Assembly: GCA_021780375.1 (NCBI GenBank)
Contig: JAJXYT010000112.1
Location: 1 to 33,737 of the forward strand
Origin: a bacterium
GTDB lineage: Bacteria; Verrucomicrobiota; Verrucomicrobiia; Limisphaerales; UBA11358
Direction: 5' to 3'
Length of the DNA: 33,737 bases
Position numbers and translations under genes: made by a program. The stretch's first letter is position 1; the number at the start of each line of letters is the position of its first letter. Below the pieces are notes generated by a model. It ran no database searches. It was not told the origin of the DNA and worked only from the letters and a program-made list of their open reading frames with translations. Positions 7,457-14,624 of the stretch are shown one piece after another.

Positions 7457-7894
7457 TTATAATTTAACCGCACGTTGGTAAACGCACTCATACAATTTCT
7501 CAAGCAATCCGTCGAGAAACTTCCAGGGTGCGGGGGCACCATCTGGCGTCCGGGCATTAGGGCCGGCTAAATGGTGCATCAACATCAGAACTGACCCCGG
7601 CGACTGAAACCACTGCTGCTGGCTCTCATACTCGCTCCAATGTTTTTGGAGACACGCCCACTGGTCGGCAGTAACGAACGGATGAACACGATAAATAGCC
7701 TGACGCAGAATCGGCAGGCTATCACGGAAAAACTTCTCTGGGGTCTTACGTAACTCATCCAGTTTAGCTCGCATGTCGGCAACAACACCAATGAACGCAT
7801 CGCATCCCGCTCGGTTTCTATCGGACTTGGACTGGCAACGGGACAGGAAAAAGCCAAGGAACGCACTGACGAGGGCTATGATTGCACCTTGCAT
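7457..7894 (-). CDS. hypothetical protein with N-terminal membrane anchor
   Basis: The 145-residue product has one N-terminal hydrophobic helix (IIALVSAFLGFFL, about residues 4-16) followed by a charged helical region (about 24-75) and a soluble Trp/Gln-rich tail. No family was recognised. It lies 27 bp before the small lipoprotein gene on the same strand, and both have AT-richer codons than the surrounding genes, which suggests a shared acquired segment. The 222 bp between its start and radC hold nothing recognisable. Confidence 0.5.
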   Translation of the reverse strand: MQGAIIALVSAFLGFFLSRCQSKSDRNRAGCDAFIGVVADMRAKLDELRKTPEKFFRDSLPILRQAIYRVHPFVTADQWACLQKHWSEYESQQQWFQSPGSVLMLMHHLAGPNARTPDGAPAPWKFLDGLLEKLYECVYQRAVKL

Positions 7895-8116
7895 CTGTTG
7901 CTCGTATTCTTCGCTTCTATGTTTGGTTCGTGTCTTGTGACTGGCGCTTTGCCGTTGCCACGCGCTTCCATGCGTCTTAACAGATAATAGATAGCATGTT
8001 TTGCTGCCTATCCCGTTTCATAATTTTGACTGTGCGGATGGCAAAGTGGTTTGTCCAGAAAAGTTGTGGTCAATTTTATTATGTGATTTTCCGAAGGCGC
8101 AAGATAAATTCAATTC

Positions 8117-8830
8117 ATGTCCCAAAGCCTCAGACTCAAGGACCAACCGGTCAGCGAACGGCCGCGTGAACGACTCGTGGAACATGGCGCGGATGCCTTG
8201 AGCCACGCGGAGTTGATTGCTATATTGCTGCGCACCGGTTTGAAAGGCGCCAACGCAGTCGAAATCGGCCGGCAACTTTTGCAGAAGTTCGGCACCTTGC
8301 AGTCACTGGCGCGGGCGTCGGTGGAGGATTTGCGGAGTGTCAAGGGCATCGGACGCGACAAGGCGGTGACGTTGATGGCGGCGTTCGCCCTGGCGCGCAA
8401 GATGGCGGAGGAATTGCAGCGCGAATCGCCCGTGCTCGACAATCCGGAAAACGTGGTGCGACTGTTGCGCGAGAAAAACCTGGTGAAGAACGTGGAGACG
8501 TTGCAGGTGCTGTTGCTGAACACGCGGCGGCGGCTGATTCGCGTGGTGGAAGAAATCACCGACGGCACGCTCGACACGCTGCTGGTCCATCCGCGCGAGG
8601 TGTTCAAAGCCGCCATCGCTGCCAATGCCGCCGCCGTGGTATTGGCGCACAATCACCCCAGCGGGGATCCCACGCCGAGCGAGGCGGATATCAAGGTGAC
8701 GCGCGATTTGATCCGCGCGGGGCAATTGTTGAAGATCGACGTGCTGGATCACGTCATCATTGGCCGCGCAACACCGGAACGGCCCAAGGATTACGCGTCG
8801 CTGCGCGAGCTGGGGTACTTTTATTCGTGA
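8117..8830 (+). CDS. radC: RadC family protein (JAMM/MPN+ domain)
   Basis: The 237-residue protein has the full RadC layout: an N-terminal helix-hairpin-helix region (LVEHGADALSHAELIAILL, then LRSVKGIGRDKAV near residue 80) and a C-terminal JAMM metalloprotease-like domain with HNHPSGDPTPSEAD starting near residue 178. The length is typical. The biochemical role of RadC is unsettled; the old link to recombinational repair in E. coli was withdrawn, while the JAMM metal site is conserved. The stop is 11 bp from the convergent U32 gene. No strong ribosome-binding site precedes the ATG. Confidence 0.93.
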   Translation: MSQSLRLKDQPVSERPRERLVEHGADALSHAELIAILLRTGLKGANAVEIGRQLLQKFGTLQSLARASVEDLRSVKGIGRDKAVTLMAAFALARKMAEELQRESPVLDNPENVVRLLREKNLVKNVETLQVLLLNTRRRLIRVVEEITDGTLDTLLVHPREVFKAAIAANAAAVVLAHNHPSGDPTPSEADIKVTRDLIRAGQLLKIDVLDHVIIGRATPERPKDYASLRELGYFYS

Positions 8831-8841
8831 GCTGGAAACCG

Positions 8842-11544
8842 CTACCCTCCAATCTGCCCGCGCGTGACGCCGAGTTGATTGAACAATTTCAATTCGCGCC
8901 AGAGTTGGGTGCCGGTGATTTCGCCGCGCAGAAGCCGGCGGTATTGGGCAATCGTCCGCGTCACCTGTTCCGGCGTTTCGTTGAGCAATTCCACGCGGAA
9001 ATGCCGCACCCCCAGTTCAATCATCCGCGCCATGTATTCCGCGCCGGTCTGGGCCAGCGCGTTGAAGACGGTGTTACGGCAGCCGACGTCCGCCTTCACC
9101 GGATGTTCCGCGCCGACACGGTCGCGCAGCCTCACGTCGTGGTGGTCGCATGGGCGGCCACAGTTCCGGAAATCCGTGCCGTTGGACAGGAACGCACAGA
9201 ACACGCAGTGCTCCATGTGAAACATCGGCATATGCTGGTGGATGGTGACCTCGAACCATTCGGGCGGCGCGGCTGACAGCAACGCTTCCAGTTGCTGGAA
9301 ATTCAAGTCGTAACTGGCCGTCACCCGTTCCAGCCCGAACCGGTTTTTGAAATAATCCGCGGCCAGCCGGTTGGCCACGTTCAATGCGAAATCGCCGATG
9401 CACCGGTCTTGGGCAAAAAAATTCAAATGATCGTAATTGCGGACGAGGTAGCCGTCGGCGTTGCAGGAGCGCACCTGTTCCAGGGTCCATTCCTCGCCGG
9501 TTTTGAAGATGCGCGGAGGAGCCACCCAAATGGAGGGTGACGGGTGACGGGTGACGGGTGACGAGGAATTCGCGTCACCCGTCACTCGCCACGCGTCACG
9601 CGCACGCGTGACGGCTTCGCGATATTTCTTCGGATTTTCAAACTCGCAATAGACCGTCGTCACGCCGGATTGGAGCACGGCTTCGAGCTGGGGCAGATTC
9701 CGGACGAGCGCAATCAATTCTGGATTTGCGGCAGCCGGCGTGAGGAGGCTCTGACCGAATGAAGTTGAAGCATGAGCCTCGTTACCTCGGCGGCTGCCCT
9801 CATTGAGTTTCCACCGCCTTGGCTGTGCGCGTAGTTTTCCCAGTTCGGCCACAGCTTCGCGGCGCAGGCGGTTCAATTCTTTGACCGGCAAAATGACTCC
9901 ACTGCCCAGACTGTTTTTCAGCCCGCCAAGCCTGAATGGCGTGCCGCCGAGCCGGCCGAGTTGTTCGCGCAATTTGTCTTCCTGGAGCGGCTGCCTTTCG
10001 GCCTTGGCCAGCGGCAGGACGGATTCCACCTTGACGACGTTCCCAAATTCATCCCGGGCGATCAGCGTGAGCGGCGTGCCAACCGCACCATGAATTTCCA
10101 TTTCGACGGGTCGTTGGAATTTTGGCGCATCGCCTTCAAAACTTTGACGCAACCGTCGGTTCAATTCGGGGTCGTCGGTCTTCCACAATTTGTCGCCGCC
10201 GTGGACACGCGAGAAATCAATGTCGCCGCGTCCGAAGCGCAGCTCAACCTGGCAGGGCTCGTTCTCCGCCGCGAGCCGTGCGTTCGGCGCGGTGGGGACA
10301 CCGCGCCCCACCTTTTTAATTTCGTAAACCCGTCCGCCTTCTTCCTTTTCCTCCGGCTTGCCGGCGTCGAAGACCACGCCGTCGCCGGGTTTTAACGGGC
10401 CTGCCAGTTTCACCACGACGGCATCACGCAAGATCTTTGTGACTCCGCCGAGGAGCACGCCGCGCTTTTTGCCGAAGCGCGCGTGGACGAGTTGCTGGTT
10501 GTTGGTGCCGCCAAACCAGCCGGGGTAGAGGCCGCGCGAAAAGGCCATTTCCATTTCGTAATGCGGAAGGCGGAGTGCGGAAGGCGGAGCAGGCGGCGCG
10601 CATTCAGGGTTTTTCATTCCGCACTCCGCATTCCGAATCCCGCATTCATCCAGGGCTTGCCGGTAAATCCGGGTGATGTTCGCCACATATTCCGGTGATT
10701 TGAGCCGGCCCTCGATTTTCAGCGACGCGACACCGGCGCGAATCAAGTCCGGCAAAACCTCCAGTCCGGCCAGGTCCTGCGGGCTCAGCAGATATTTCCG
10801 GTCACCCAGCGGAACGGGCCGGTTGTCGGAAATCAATTCGTACGGCATCCGGCAGGCCTGGGCGCATTCACCCCGGTTGGCGGAACGGCCGCCGAGCGAT
10901 TCACTGGTCAGGCATTGTCCGGAATAAGCGACGCAAAGCGCACCGTGGACAAAAACCTCCAAGGGGAGTGACGAGTGACGGGTGACGGGTGACGGGATTG
11001 TTTCGCCGACAGCGCGAATTTTCTTAATTTCGGCAATGGAACATTCGCGTGCCAGCACGACGAGGTTACAGCCGAGTTCGCGGGCGAATTCCATCCCGGC
11101 GGCGCTGGTGATGGTCATCTGCGTCGAGGCGTGAATCGGGAAATCGGGCGAAAGCCGGCGGATGAGCCGGCAAATGCCCACATCCTGCACGATGACCGCG
11201 TCCACGCCGGCGGCAATCATGGTGCGCAGATATTTTTCGGCGTCGGCGAGTTCGTCTTCAAAAACGAGCGTGTTGAGGGTCACGTAGCCGCGCACGCCGC
11301 GGCGGTGGAGGAATTCCATCAGCCTCGGCAGATCCGCCTCGGTGAAGTTTTGCGCGCGCATCCGGGCGTTGAACTTTTCGAGGCCGAAGTAAATCGCGTC
11401 CGCGCCGTTCTCGACGGCGGCGCGGGCGCAATCCCAATCACCGGCCGGCGCGAGTAACTCGGGCAAATTACTGATTGCCGACCCCGGCTCCGCCGGGGCG
11501 GGTTGCCGATTGCCGATGGGTTCGCTTGTGGTTGTACTGGCCAT
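8842..11544 (-). CDS. U32 peptidase-family protein (RlhA/TrhP-like), repeat-expanded
   Basis: The 900-residue protein opens with the U32 core: LPELLAPAGDWDCARAAVENGADAIYFG, a TIM-barrel-like region, HASTQMTITSAAG, then FVHGALCVAYSGQC and the cysteine cluster RGECAQAC. The C-terminal part repeats a related half with the cysteines HMEHCVFC and NCGRPC. E. coli relatives (RlhA for 23S rRNA, TrhP for tRNA) hydroxylate RNA bases using prephenate and an Fe-S cluster rather than cleave peptides; a similar job is likely here. The extra length over the roughly 650-residue RlhA comes partly from the second half and partly from in-frame repeats at 9535, 9737, 10286, 10561, 10966 and 11471. It is divergent from lpxA. 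Confidence 0.85.
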   Translation of the reverse strand: MASTTTSEPIGNRQPAPAEPGSAISNLPELLAPAGDWDCARAAVENGADAIYFGLEKFNARMRAQNFTEADLPRLMEFLHRRGVRGYVTLNTLVFEDELADAEKYLRTMIAAGVDAVIVQDVGICRLIRRLSPDFPIHASTQMTITSAAGMEFARELGCNLVVLARECSIAEIKKIRAVGETIPSPVTRHSSLPLEVFVHGALCVAYSGQCLTSESLGGRSANRGECAQACRMPYELISDNRPVPLGDRKYLLSPQDLAGLEVLPDLIRAGVASLKIEGRLKSPEYVANITRIYRQALDECGIRNAECGMKNPECAPPAPPSALRLPHYEMEMAFSRGLYPGWFGGTNNQQLVHARFGKKRGVLLGGVTKILRDAVVVKLAGPLKPGDGVVFDAGKPEEKEEGGRVYEIKKVGRGVPTAPNARLAAENEPCQVELRFGRGDIDFSRVHGGDKLWKTDDPELNRRLRQSFEGDAPKFQRPVEMEIHGAVGTPLTLIARDEFGNVVKVESVLPLAKAERQPLQEDKLREQLGRLGGTPFRLGGLKNSLGSGVILPVKELNRLRREAVAELGKLRAQPRRWKLNEGSRRGNEAHASTSFGQSLLTPAAANPELIALVRNLPQLEAVLQSGVTTVYCEFENPKKYREAVTRARDAWRVTGDANSSSPVTRHPSPSIWVAPPRIFKTGEEWTLEQVRSCNADGYLVRNYDHLNFFAQDRCIGDFALNVANRLAADYFKNRFGLERVTASYDLNFQQLEALLSAAPPEWFEVTIHQHMPMFHMEHCVFCAFLSNGTDFRNCGRPCDHHDVRLRDRVGAEHPVKADVGCRNTVFNALAQTGAEYMARMIELGVRHFRVELLNETPEQVTRTIAQYRRLLRGEITGTQLWRELKLFNQLGVTRGQIGG
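9535..9612. repeat. gtgacgg tandem and inverted repeat inside the U32 gene
   Basis: Four gggtgac units are followed by inverted cgtcacc units, so the stretch is both tandem and palindromic (ggtgacg against cgtcacc). It is read in frame on the minus strand as VTGDANSSSPVTRHPS at about residues 645-670. A shorter copy occurs at 10966-10996. Confidence 0.8.
9737..9791. repeat. repeat family C, copy in the U32 gene
   Basis: Arms gtgaggaggctc (9740-9751) and gagcctcgttac (9774-9785) match those at 3590-3601 and 3619-3630 in addA, with the same outer flanks. The element encodes a Ser/Thr-rich peptide (about residues 584-602) in frame on the minus strand. Confidence 0.75.
10286..10313. repeat. short palindrome inside the U32 gene
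   Basis: gtgggg and ccccac arms (10291-10311) sit within the stretch starting ggcgcggtgggg and ending ccgcgccccacc. It reads in frame on the minus strand as GRGVPTAP, near residue 412. The motif resembles the outer arm of family D (ggtgggg) in addA. Confidence 0.55.
10561..10647. repeat. gcggaaggcggagt / cattccgcactcc repeat inside the U32 gene
   Basis: Direct gcggaaggcgga units at 10564-10590 face cattccgcactccgcattcc units at 10614-10634, giving an interrupted inverted repeat. It is translated in frame on the minus strand as a Cys/Asn-rich peptide (RNAECGMKNPECA) followed by PPAPPSALRLP, at about residues 299-327. Confidence 0.75.
10966..10996. repeat. gtgacgg tandem repeat inside the U32 gene, short copy
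   Basis: Four units of the form gagtgac or gggtgac in tandem are read on the minus strand as PSPVTRHSS near residues 183-192. The unit is the same as in the longer stretch at 9535-9612. Confidence 0.7.
11471..11520. repeat. gattgccga direct repeat with hairpin at the U32 N-terminus
   Basis: gattgccga units flank a hairpin (ccccgg ctccg ccgggg, 11482-11498). It is read on the minus strand as IGNRQPAPAEPGSAISN (residues 9-25), just before the conserved LPELLAPAG. The first 25 residues are therefore repeat-derived or non-conserved; the true start could be downstream if a non-ATG codon is used. Confidence 0.65.
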
Positions 11545-11646
11545 TAGGCTTCCAATCTAACAGCGAAAGGCTGTGGCTCAAAGCCACTTCGCACAACGAT
11601 GGTATTTTGAACTTGGCAATCAAACCGAATCCGCCACCTTGAATTT

Positions 11647-12444
11647 GTGATTCATCCAACCGCTATCGTTCATTCCAAGGCTAAACTGGACCCCACCGTC
11701 CGGGTGGGGCCTTATGCGGTGATTGAGGAGGGGGTGGAGCTGGGCGCGGATTGCGTGGTGGGTCCGCATGTTTATCTTACCGGCCTGACGACCATCGGCG
11801 CGCACAACCTGTTTCACGCCGGTTGCGTCATCGGCGACGCGCCGCAGGATTTGAAATACAAGGATGAGCCGACGCGGTTGCGCATCGGCGACCACAACGT
11901 ATTCCGTGAACATTTCACGGTGCATCGCTCGACGAAGCCCGACGCGGAGACCATCATCGGCTCGCACAATTTTCTCATGGCCAACGGGCACGTGGCGCAC
12001 AATTGCCTCATTGGCGATCACGTGATCATGGCCAACGGGGCTTTGCTGGGCGGGCACGTCGAGGTACAGGACCGCGCCTTCATTTCCGGGAACTGCTGCG
12101 TCCATCAGTTCACACGCGTAGGCACGCTGGCCTTGATGCAGGGCAACTCGGCCATCAGCAAGGACTTGCCGCCATTCACGGTGGCCTCGCGCATCAATGA
12201 AATTTGCGGCTTGAACAGTGTCGGGTTGCGCCGCGCGGGATTCACCACGGAGCAGCGCCTGGAATTAAAACGGCTTTATCTTTGGCTGTTTCGTGGCGGG
12301 AAAAATTTGCGTGAGGCGCTGGGCCAGGCGCAAAAAAAATTTTCCGGCGACGCGGCGAAAATTCTGCTAAACTTTGTGGCGGGTGCGAGACGCGGTGTTT
12401 GCGCGGATTTGGGGCGTGCGACTGTCAAAAGCGGAGAGGAATAA
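11647..12444 (+). CDS. lpxA: acyl-ACP--UDP-N-acetylglucosamine O-acyltransferase
   Basis: This is LpxA, the first enzyme of lipid A synthesis, transferring a hydroxyacyl chain from ACP to UDP-GlcNAc in the cytoplasm. The 265-residue protein starts IHPTAIVHSKAKLDPTVRVG and has left-handed hexapeptide repeats through about residue 185. The LpxA signature GDAPQDLKYK lies near 62-71, and GHVAHNC carries His115 and His118, matching His122 and catalytic His125 of the E. coli enzyme. The C-terminal helical domain is present. The start is GTG, fixed by the conserved IHPTA. lpxD and fabZ, often nearby in other bacteria, are absent; the next gene begins directly after the stop. Confidence 0.95.
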   Translation: MIHPTAIVHSKAKLDPTVRVGPYAVIEEGVELGADCVVGPHVYLTGLTTIGAHNLFHAGCVIGDAPQDLKYKDEPTRLRIGDHNVFREHFTVHRSTKPDAETIIGSHNFLMANGHVAHNCLIGDHVIMANGALLGGHVEVQDRAFISGNCCVHQFTRVGTLALMQGNSAISKDLPPFTVASRINEICGLNSVGLRRAGFTTEQRLELKRLYLWLFRGGKNLREALGQAQKKFSGDAAKILLNFVAGARRGVCADLGRATVKSGEE

Positions 12445-12939
12445 ATGAGCCTGTATCGAATCATCGGTGCGGATGGCCGGCCATACGGTCCGGTTTCCGC
12501 GGAACAATTGCAGCAGTGGATTGCCGAGGGCCGGGCGAATGCCCGGACGCACACGCTCGCGGAAGGCGAGAGGGAATGGAAACCGCTCGGCGCGGTGCCG
12601 GAGTTCGCCGCCCGTTTTACGCCGCCGACTCCGCCGACCATCAGTCCGCCGATTCCCGGACCCGTCCGGAAGACAAACTCCAATGCCATGGCCGGGTTGA
12701 TTTTCGGAATTTTGGCGTTTTTTTGCTGCTGCAAATTTCTGTTTGGCCCGCTGGGCATTATTTTCTCGCTCGTCGGCCTTTCGGAAATCAACCGGCATCC
12801 GGAACTTTACGAAGGCCGCGGCCTCGCCATCGCTGGACTCGTCCTTTCCATTTTGAGCCTGTTGCTGGCGGTCCTGCTCTTTCTGATTGCCCTGGCCACC
12901 GGCAATTTTCATCTGAACTGGGGCTTTCATCGTTTTTGA
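12445..12939 (+). CDS. GYF_2 and DUF4190 domain membrane protein
   Basis: The 164-residue protein has an N-terminal GYF_2-type domain (YRIIGADGRPYGPVSAEQL, then WIAEGRANARTHTLA, with W at about 48) and a Pro-rich linker (about 60-72). The DUF4190-like membrane part follows, with two hydrophobic helices (about 80-110 and 128-155) linked by SLVGLSEI. It starts at the base after the lpxA stop, with a good ribosome-binding site (ggagagg) inside the end of lpxA, so it is translated in the same operon. GYF_2 domains are thought to bind partner proteins; the function of this combination is unknown. Confidence 0.8.
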   Translation: MSLYRIIGADGRPYGPVSAEQLQQWIAEGRANARTHTLAEGEREWKPLGAVPEFAARFTPPTPPTISPPIPGPVRKTNSNAMAGLIFGILAFFCCCKFLFGPLGIIFSLVGLSEINRHPELYEGRGLAIAGLVLSILSLLLAVLLFLIALATGNFHLNWGFHRF

Positions 12940-12944
12940 CTCAA

Positions 12945-13385
12945 ATGTCGCCCGCCCCATCACAAGCCATTCCGCCAAAACTTTCAACGTTCTCCGGGCT
13001 GAGAGTTTTTGTGGGCGCAGTGTCGGGCATGGCCATGCTCGGCGCGGGCGCGGTGTTGTATTTCTTCAATCCCGGCACGCACGGATTTTATCCGGTCTGC
13101 GAGTTTCACCAGTTGACGGGGCTGAACTGTCCGGGTTGCGGCGGCACGCGCGCCGCCTATCAGTTGTTGCACGGCCATGCGTTGCGCGCGTTGCAGGACA
13201 ACGCCCTGGCGGTGCTGTCGCTCGCCGGGCTGGCGGCGCGGGGGGCGTGGTTCAAAACCAAAAAATTTCTGCGCCGCCCGACCGGGCCGTTTCTGCCACC
13301 GGAATGTTTCTGGCCCCTGCTCGTCGTGGCCGTGGTTTTTACGGTGCTGCGAAATTTGCCGGCTTTTTCGTTTCTTTCGCCGTAA
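12945..13385 (+). CDS. DUF2752 family membrane protein
   Basis: The 146-residue product carries the DUF2752 hallmark CEFHQLTGLNCPGCGGTRA (about residues 49-67), with three Cys residues and GGTRA, between hydrophobic helices at about 20-40, 83-97 and 121-138. The start ATG at 12945 comes 5 bp after the preceding stop, so the gene belongs to the lpxA transcript. Family members are small membrane proteins of unknown function, often next to DUF4190/TM2 genes as here. The 131 bp that follow hold no recognisable gene. Confidence 0.85.
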   Translation: MSPAPSQAIPPKLSTFSGLRVFVGAVSGMAMLGAGAVLYFFNPGTHGFYPVCEFHQLTGLNCPGCGGTRAAYQLLHGHALRALQDNALAVLSLAGLAARGAWFKTKKFLRRPTGPFLPPECFWPLLVVAVVFTVLRNLPAFSFLSP

Positions 13386-13516
13386 ATTTCGCCGCGGCGC
13401 CTGGCGCGGGCCGGCCGTTGACAGGAAAATCCAGCTCGTTGGCCGACGGCCGTTCACGGTTCAGGGAAACTTTTTCGCTTTTGCGGGCACGCATTCTCGT
13501 GTTCAATCGTTGACCT

Positions 13517-13855
13517 ATGAGTCTGACACATCCCTTGACAACCACGACCTTTGAGTTGCCCGGTTACCGGGTGGCCAAGTCGTTTGGTGTCGTGCGCGGC
13601 ATCATTGTGCGGTCGCGCTCGGTCATCGGCAACATCGGCGCGAGCATCCAGAGCATTTTCGGCGGGAACATTTCCCTTTACACGAATCTCTGCGAACGGG
13701 CGCGCGAGGACGCCTTTAATCTGATGCTGACGCACGCCGGTGAGCTGGGCGCCAACGCGGTCGTCGGCGTACGTTATGACGCGACGGAGATTGCGCCGGG
13801 CATTACCGAGGTGCTGTGCTACGGCACGGCGGTTTACGTGGAAGCGTCGCATTAA
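13517..13855 (+). CDS. YbjQ/UPF0145 family protein
   Basis: The 112-residue protein fits the UPF0145 (YbjQ) family: [20 protein letters not shown] at about 16-35, the [12 protein letters not shown] segment, [21 protein letters not shown] (about 62-88) and a final strand near GTAVYVE. Family members form pentameric rings and are sometimes called heavy-metal-binding, but the function is unproven. The gene is followed 5 bp later by the YebC-family gene, suggesting co-transcription. Confidence 0.9.
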   Translation: MSLTHPLTTTTFELPGYRVAKSFGVVRGIIVRSRSVIGNIGASIQSIFGGNISLYTNLCERAREDAFNLMLTHAGELGANAVVGVRYDATEIAPGITEVLCYGTAVYVEASH

Positions 13856-13860
13856 ATCGT

Positions 13861-14604
13861 ATGGCCGGTCACAGCAAATGGGCGAAGGTCAAGCATTTCA
13901 AGGGCGCCATTGACGCCAAGCGCGCGAAGATTTTTTCCAAATTGGGCCGCGAAATCACCATCGCCGCCAGAATCGGCGGCGGTGATCCGGGCATGAACCC
14001 GCGTCTGCGCATGGTGCTGCTCAAATGCCGCACCGCCAACATGCCGCGCGACAACATCGAGCGCGCCATCAAAAAGGGCACGGGGGGGGGCGAAGCCGTG
14101 AACTTCGAGGAATTGACTTATGAAATTTACGGGCCGCACGGAGTGGCGCTGTTGGTGGAGGTGAGCACGGACAATCGCAACCGCACGGCGTCGGAGATTC
14201 GCAGTATCGTGACCAAGCATGGCGGCAGCATCGCCACGCCCGGCTCGGTCAGCCGTTTGTTTCATCGCCAGGGACAGATCATCGTCTCGCGGGAAGCGGC
14301 GGGGGAAGACCAACTGATGGAACTGGCGCTCGAAGCCGGCGCGGAAGATTTCAAGGCCGAGCCACAAGGTTATGAGATTCTGACCGAGCCGGGAAATTTT
14401 GAAGGCGTCCACAAACAAGTGGAGGCCAGAGGCATCAAATGCGAAGTGGCGGAAATCACCTCATTGCCCACCCTGCTGGTGCCGCTCAGCACGGAAACCG
14501 GGATTGCCGCCGTCAACCGGTTGATCGAGGCGCTGGAGGAGCACGACGACGTGAAGGAAGTCTTTTCCAACGCCGACTTCCCCGATGAGGCGGTGAAGGC
14601 ATGA
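13861..14604 (+). CDS. yebC: YebC/PmpR/TACO1 family translation or transcription regulator
   Basis: The 247-residue protein begins MAGHSKWAKVKHFKGAIDAK, the family signature, followed by DPGMNPRLRMVL, NMPRDNIERAIKKGTG and ALLVEVSTDNRNRTASEIR. The length is typical. Members were described as DNA-binding regulators (PmpR) and more recently as ribosome-associated factors that relieve stalling at proline-rich runs; which applies here is not visible. A run of eight G bases at about 14083-14090 encodes part of GTGGG and is a likely place for sequencing or replication slippage. The earlier in-frame extension is rejected because MAGHSKW is the conserved start. Confidence 0.94.
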   Translation: MAGHSKWAKVKHFKGAIDAKRAKIFSKLGREITIAARIGGGDPGMNPRLRMVLLKCRTANMPRDNIERAIKKGTGGGEAVNFEELTYEIYGPHGVALLVEVSTDNRNRTASEIRSIVTKHGGSIATPGSVSRLFHRQGQIIVSREAAGEDQLMELALEAGAEDFKAEPQGYEILTEPGNFEGVHKQVEARGIKCEVAEITSLPTLLVPLSTETGIAAVNRLIEALEEHDDVKEVFSNADFPDEAVKA

Positions 14605-14624
14605 ACCCGCACGCGGCCTGACGT

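Noticed and set aside
9535-10996. CRISPR-like array suggested by repeated gtgacgg units
   Set aside because: The units are only 7 bases, directly contiguous with no unique spacers, and lie inside a coding region.
12399-12944. Upstream extension of the DUF2752 frame
   Set aside because: The extension overlaps the GYF/DUF4190 gene completely and shows no family similarity; the ATG at 12945 fits the operon spacing.
14083-14090. Run of eight G bases as a phase-variation switch in yebC
   Set aside because: The frame is intact, it encodes a conserved GTGGG stretch, and yebC is not a phase-variable gene type; only a slippage or sequencing caution is justified.
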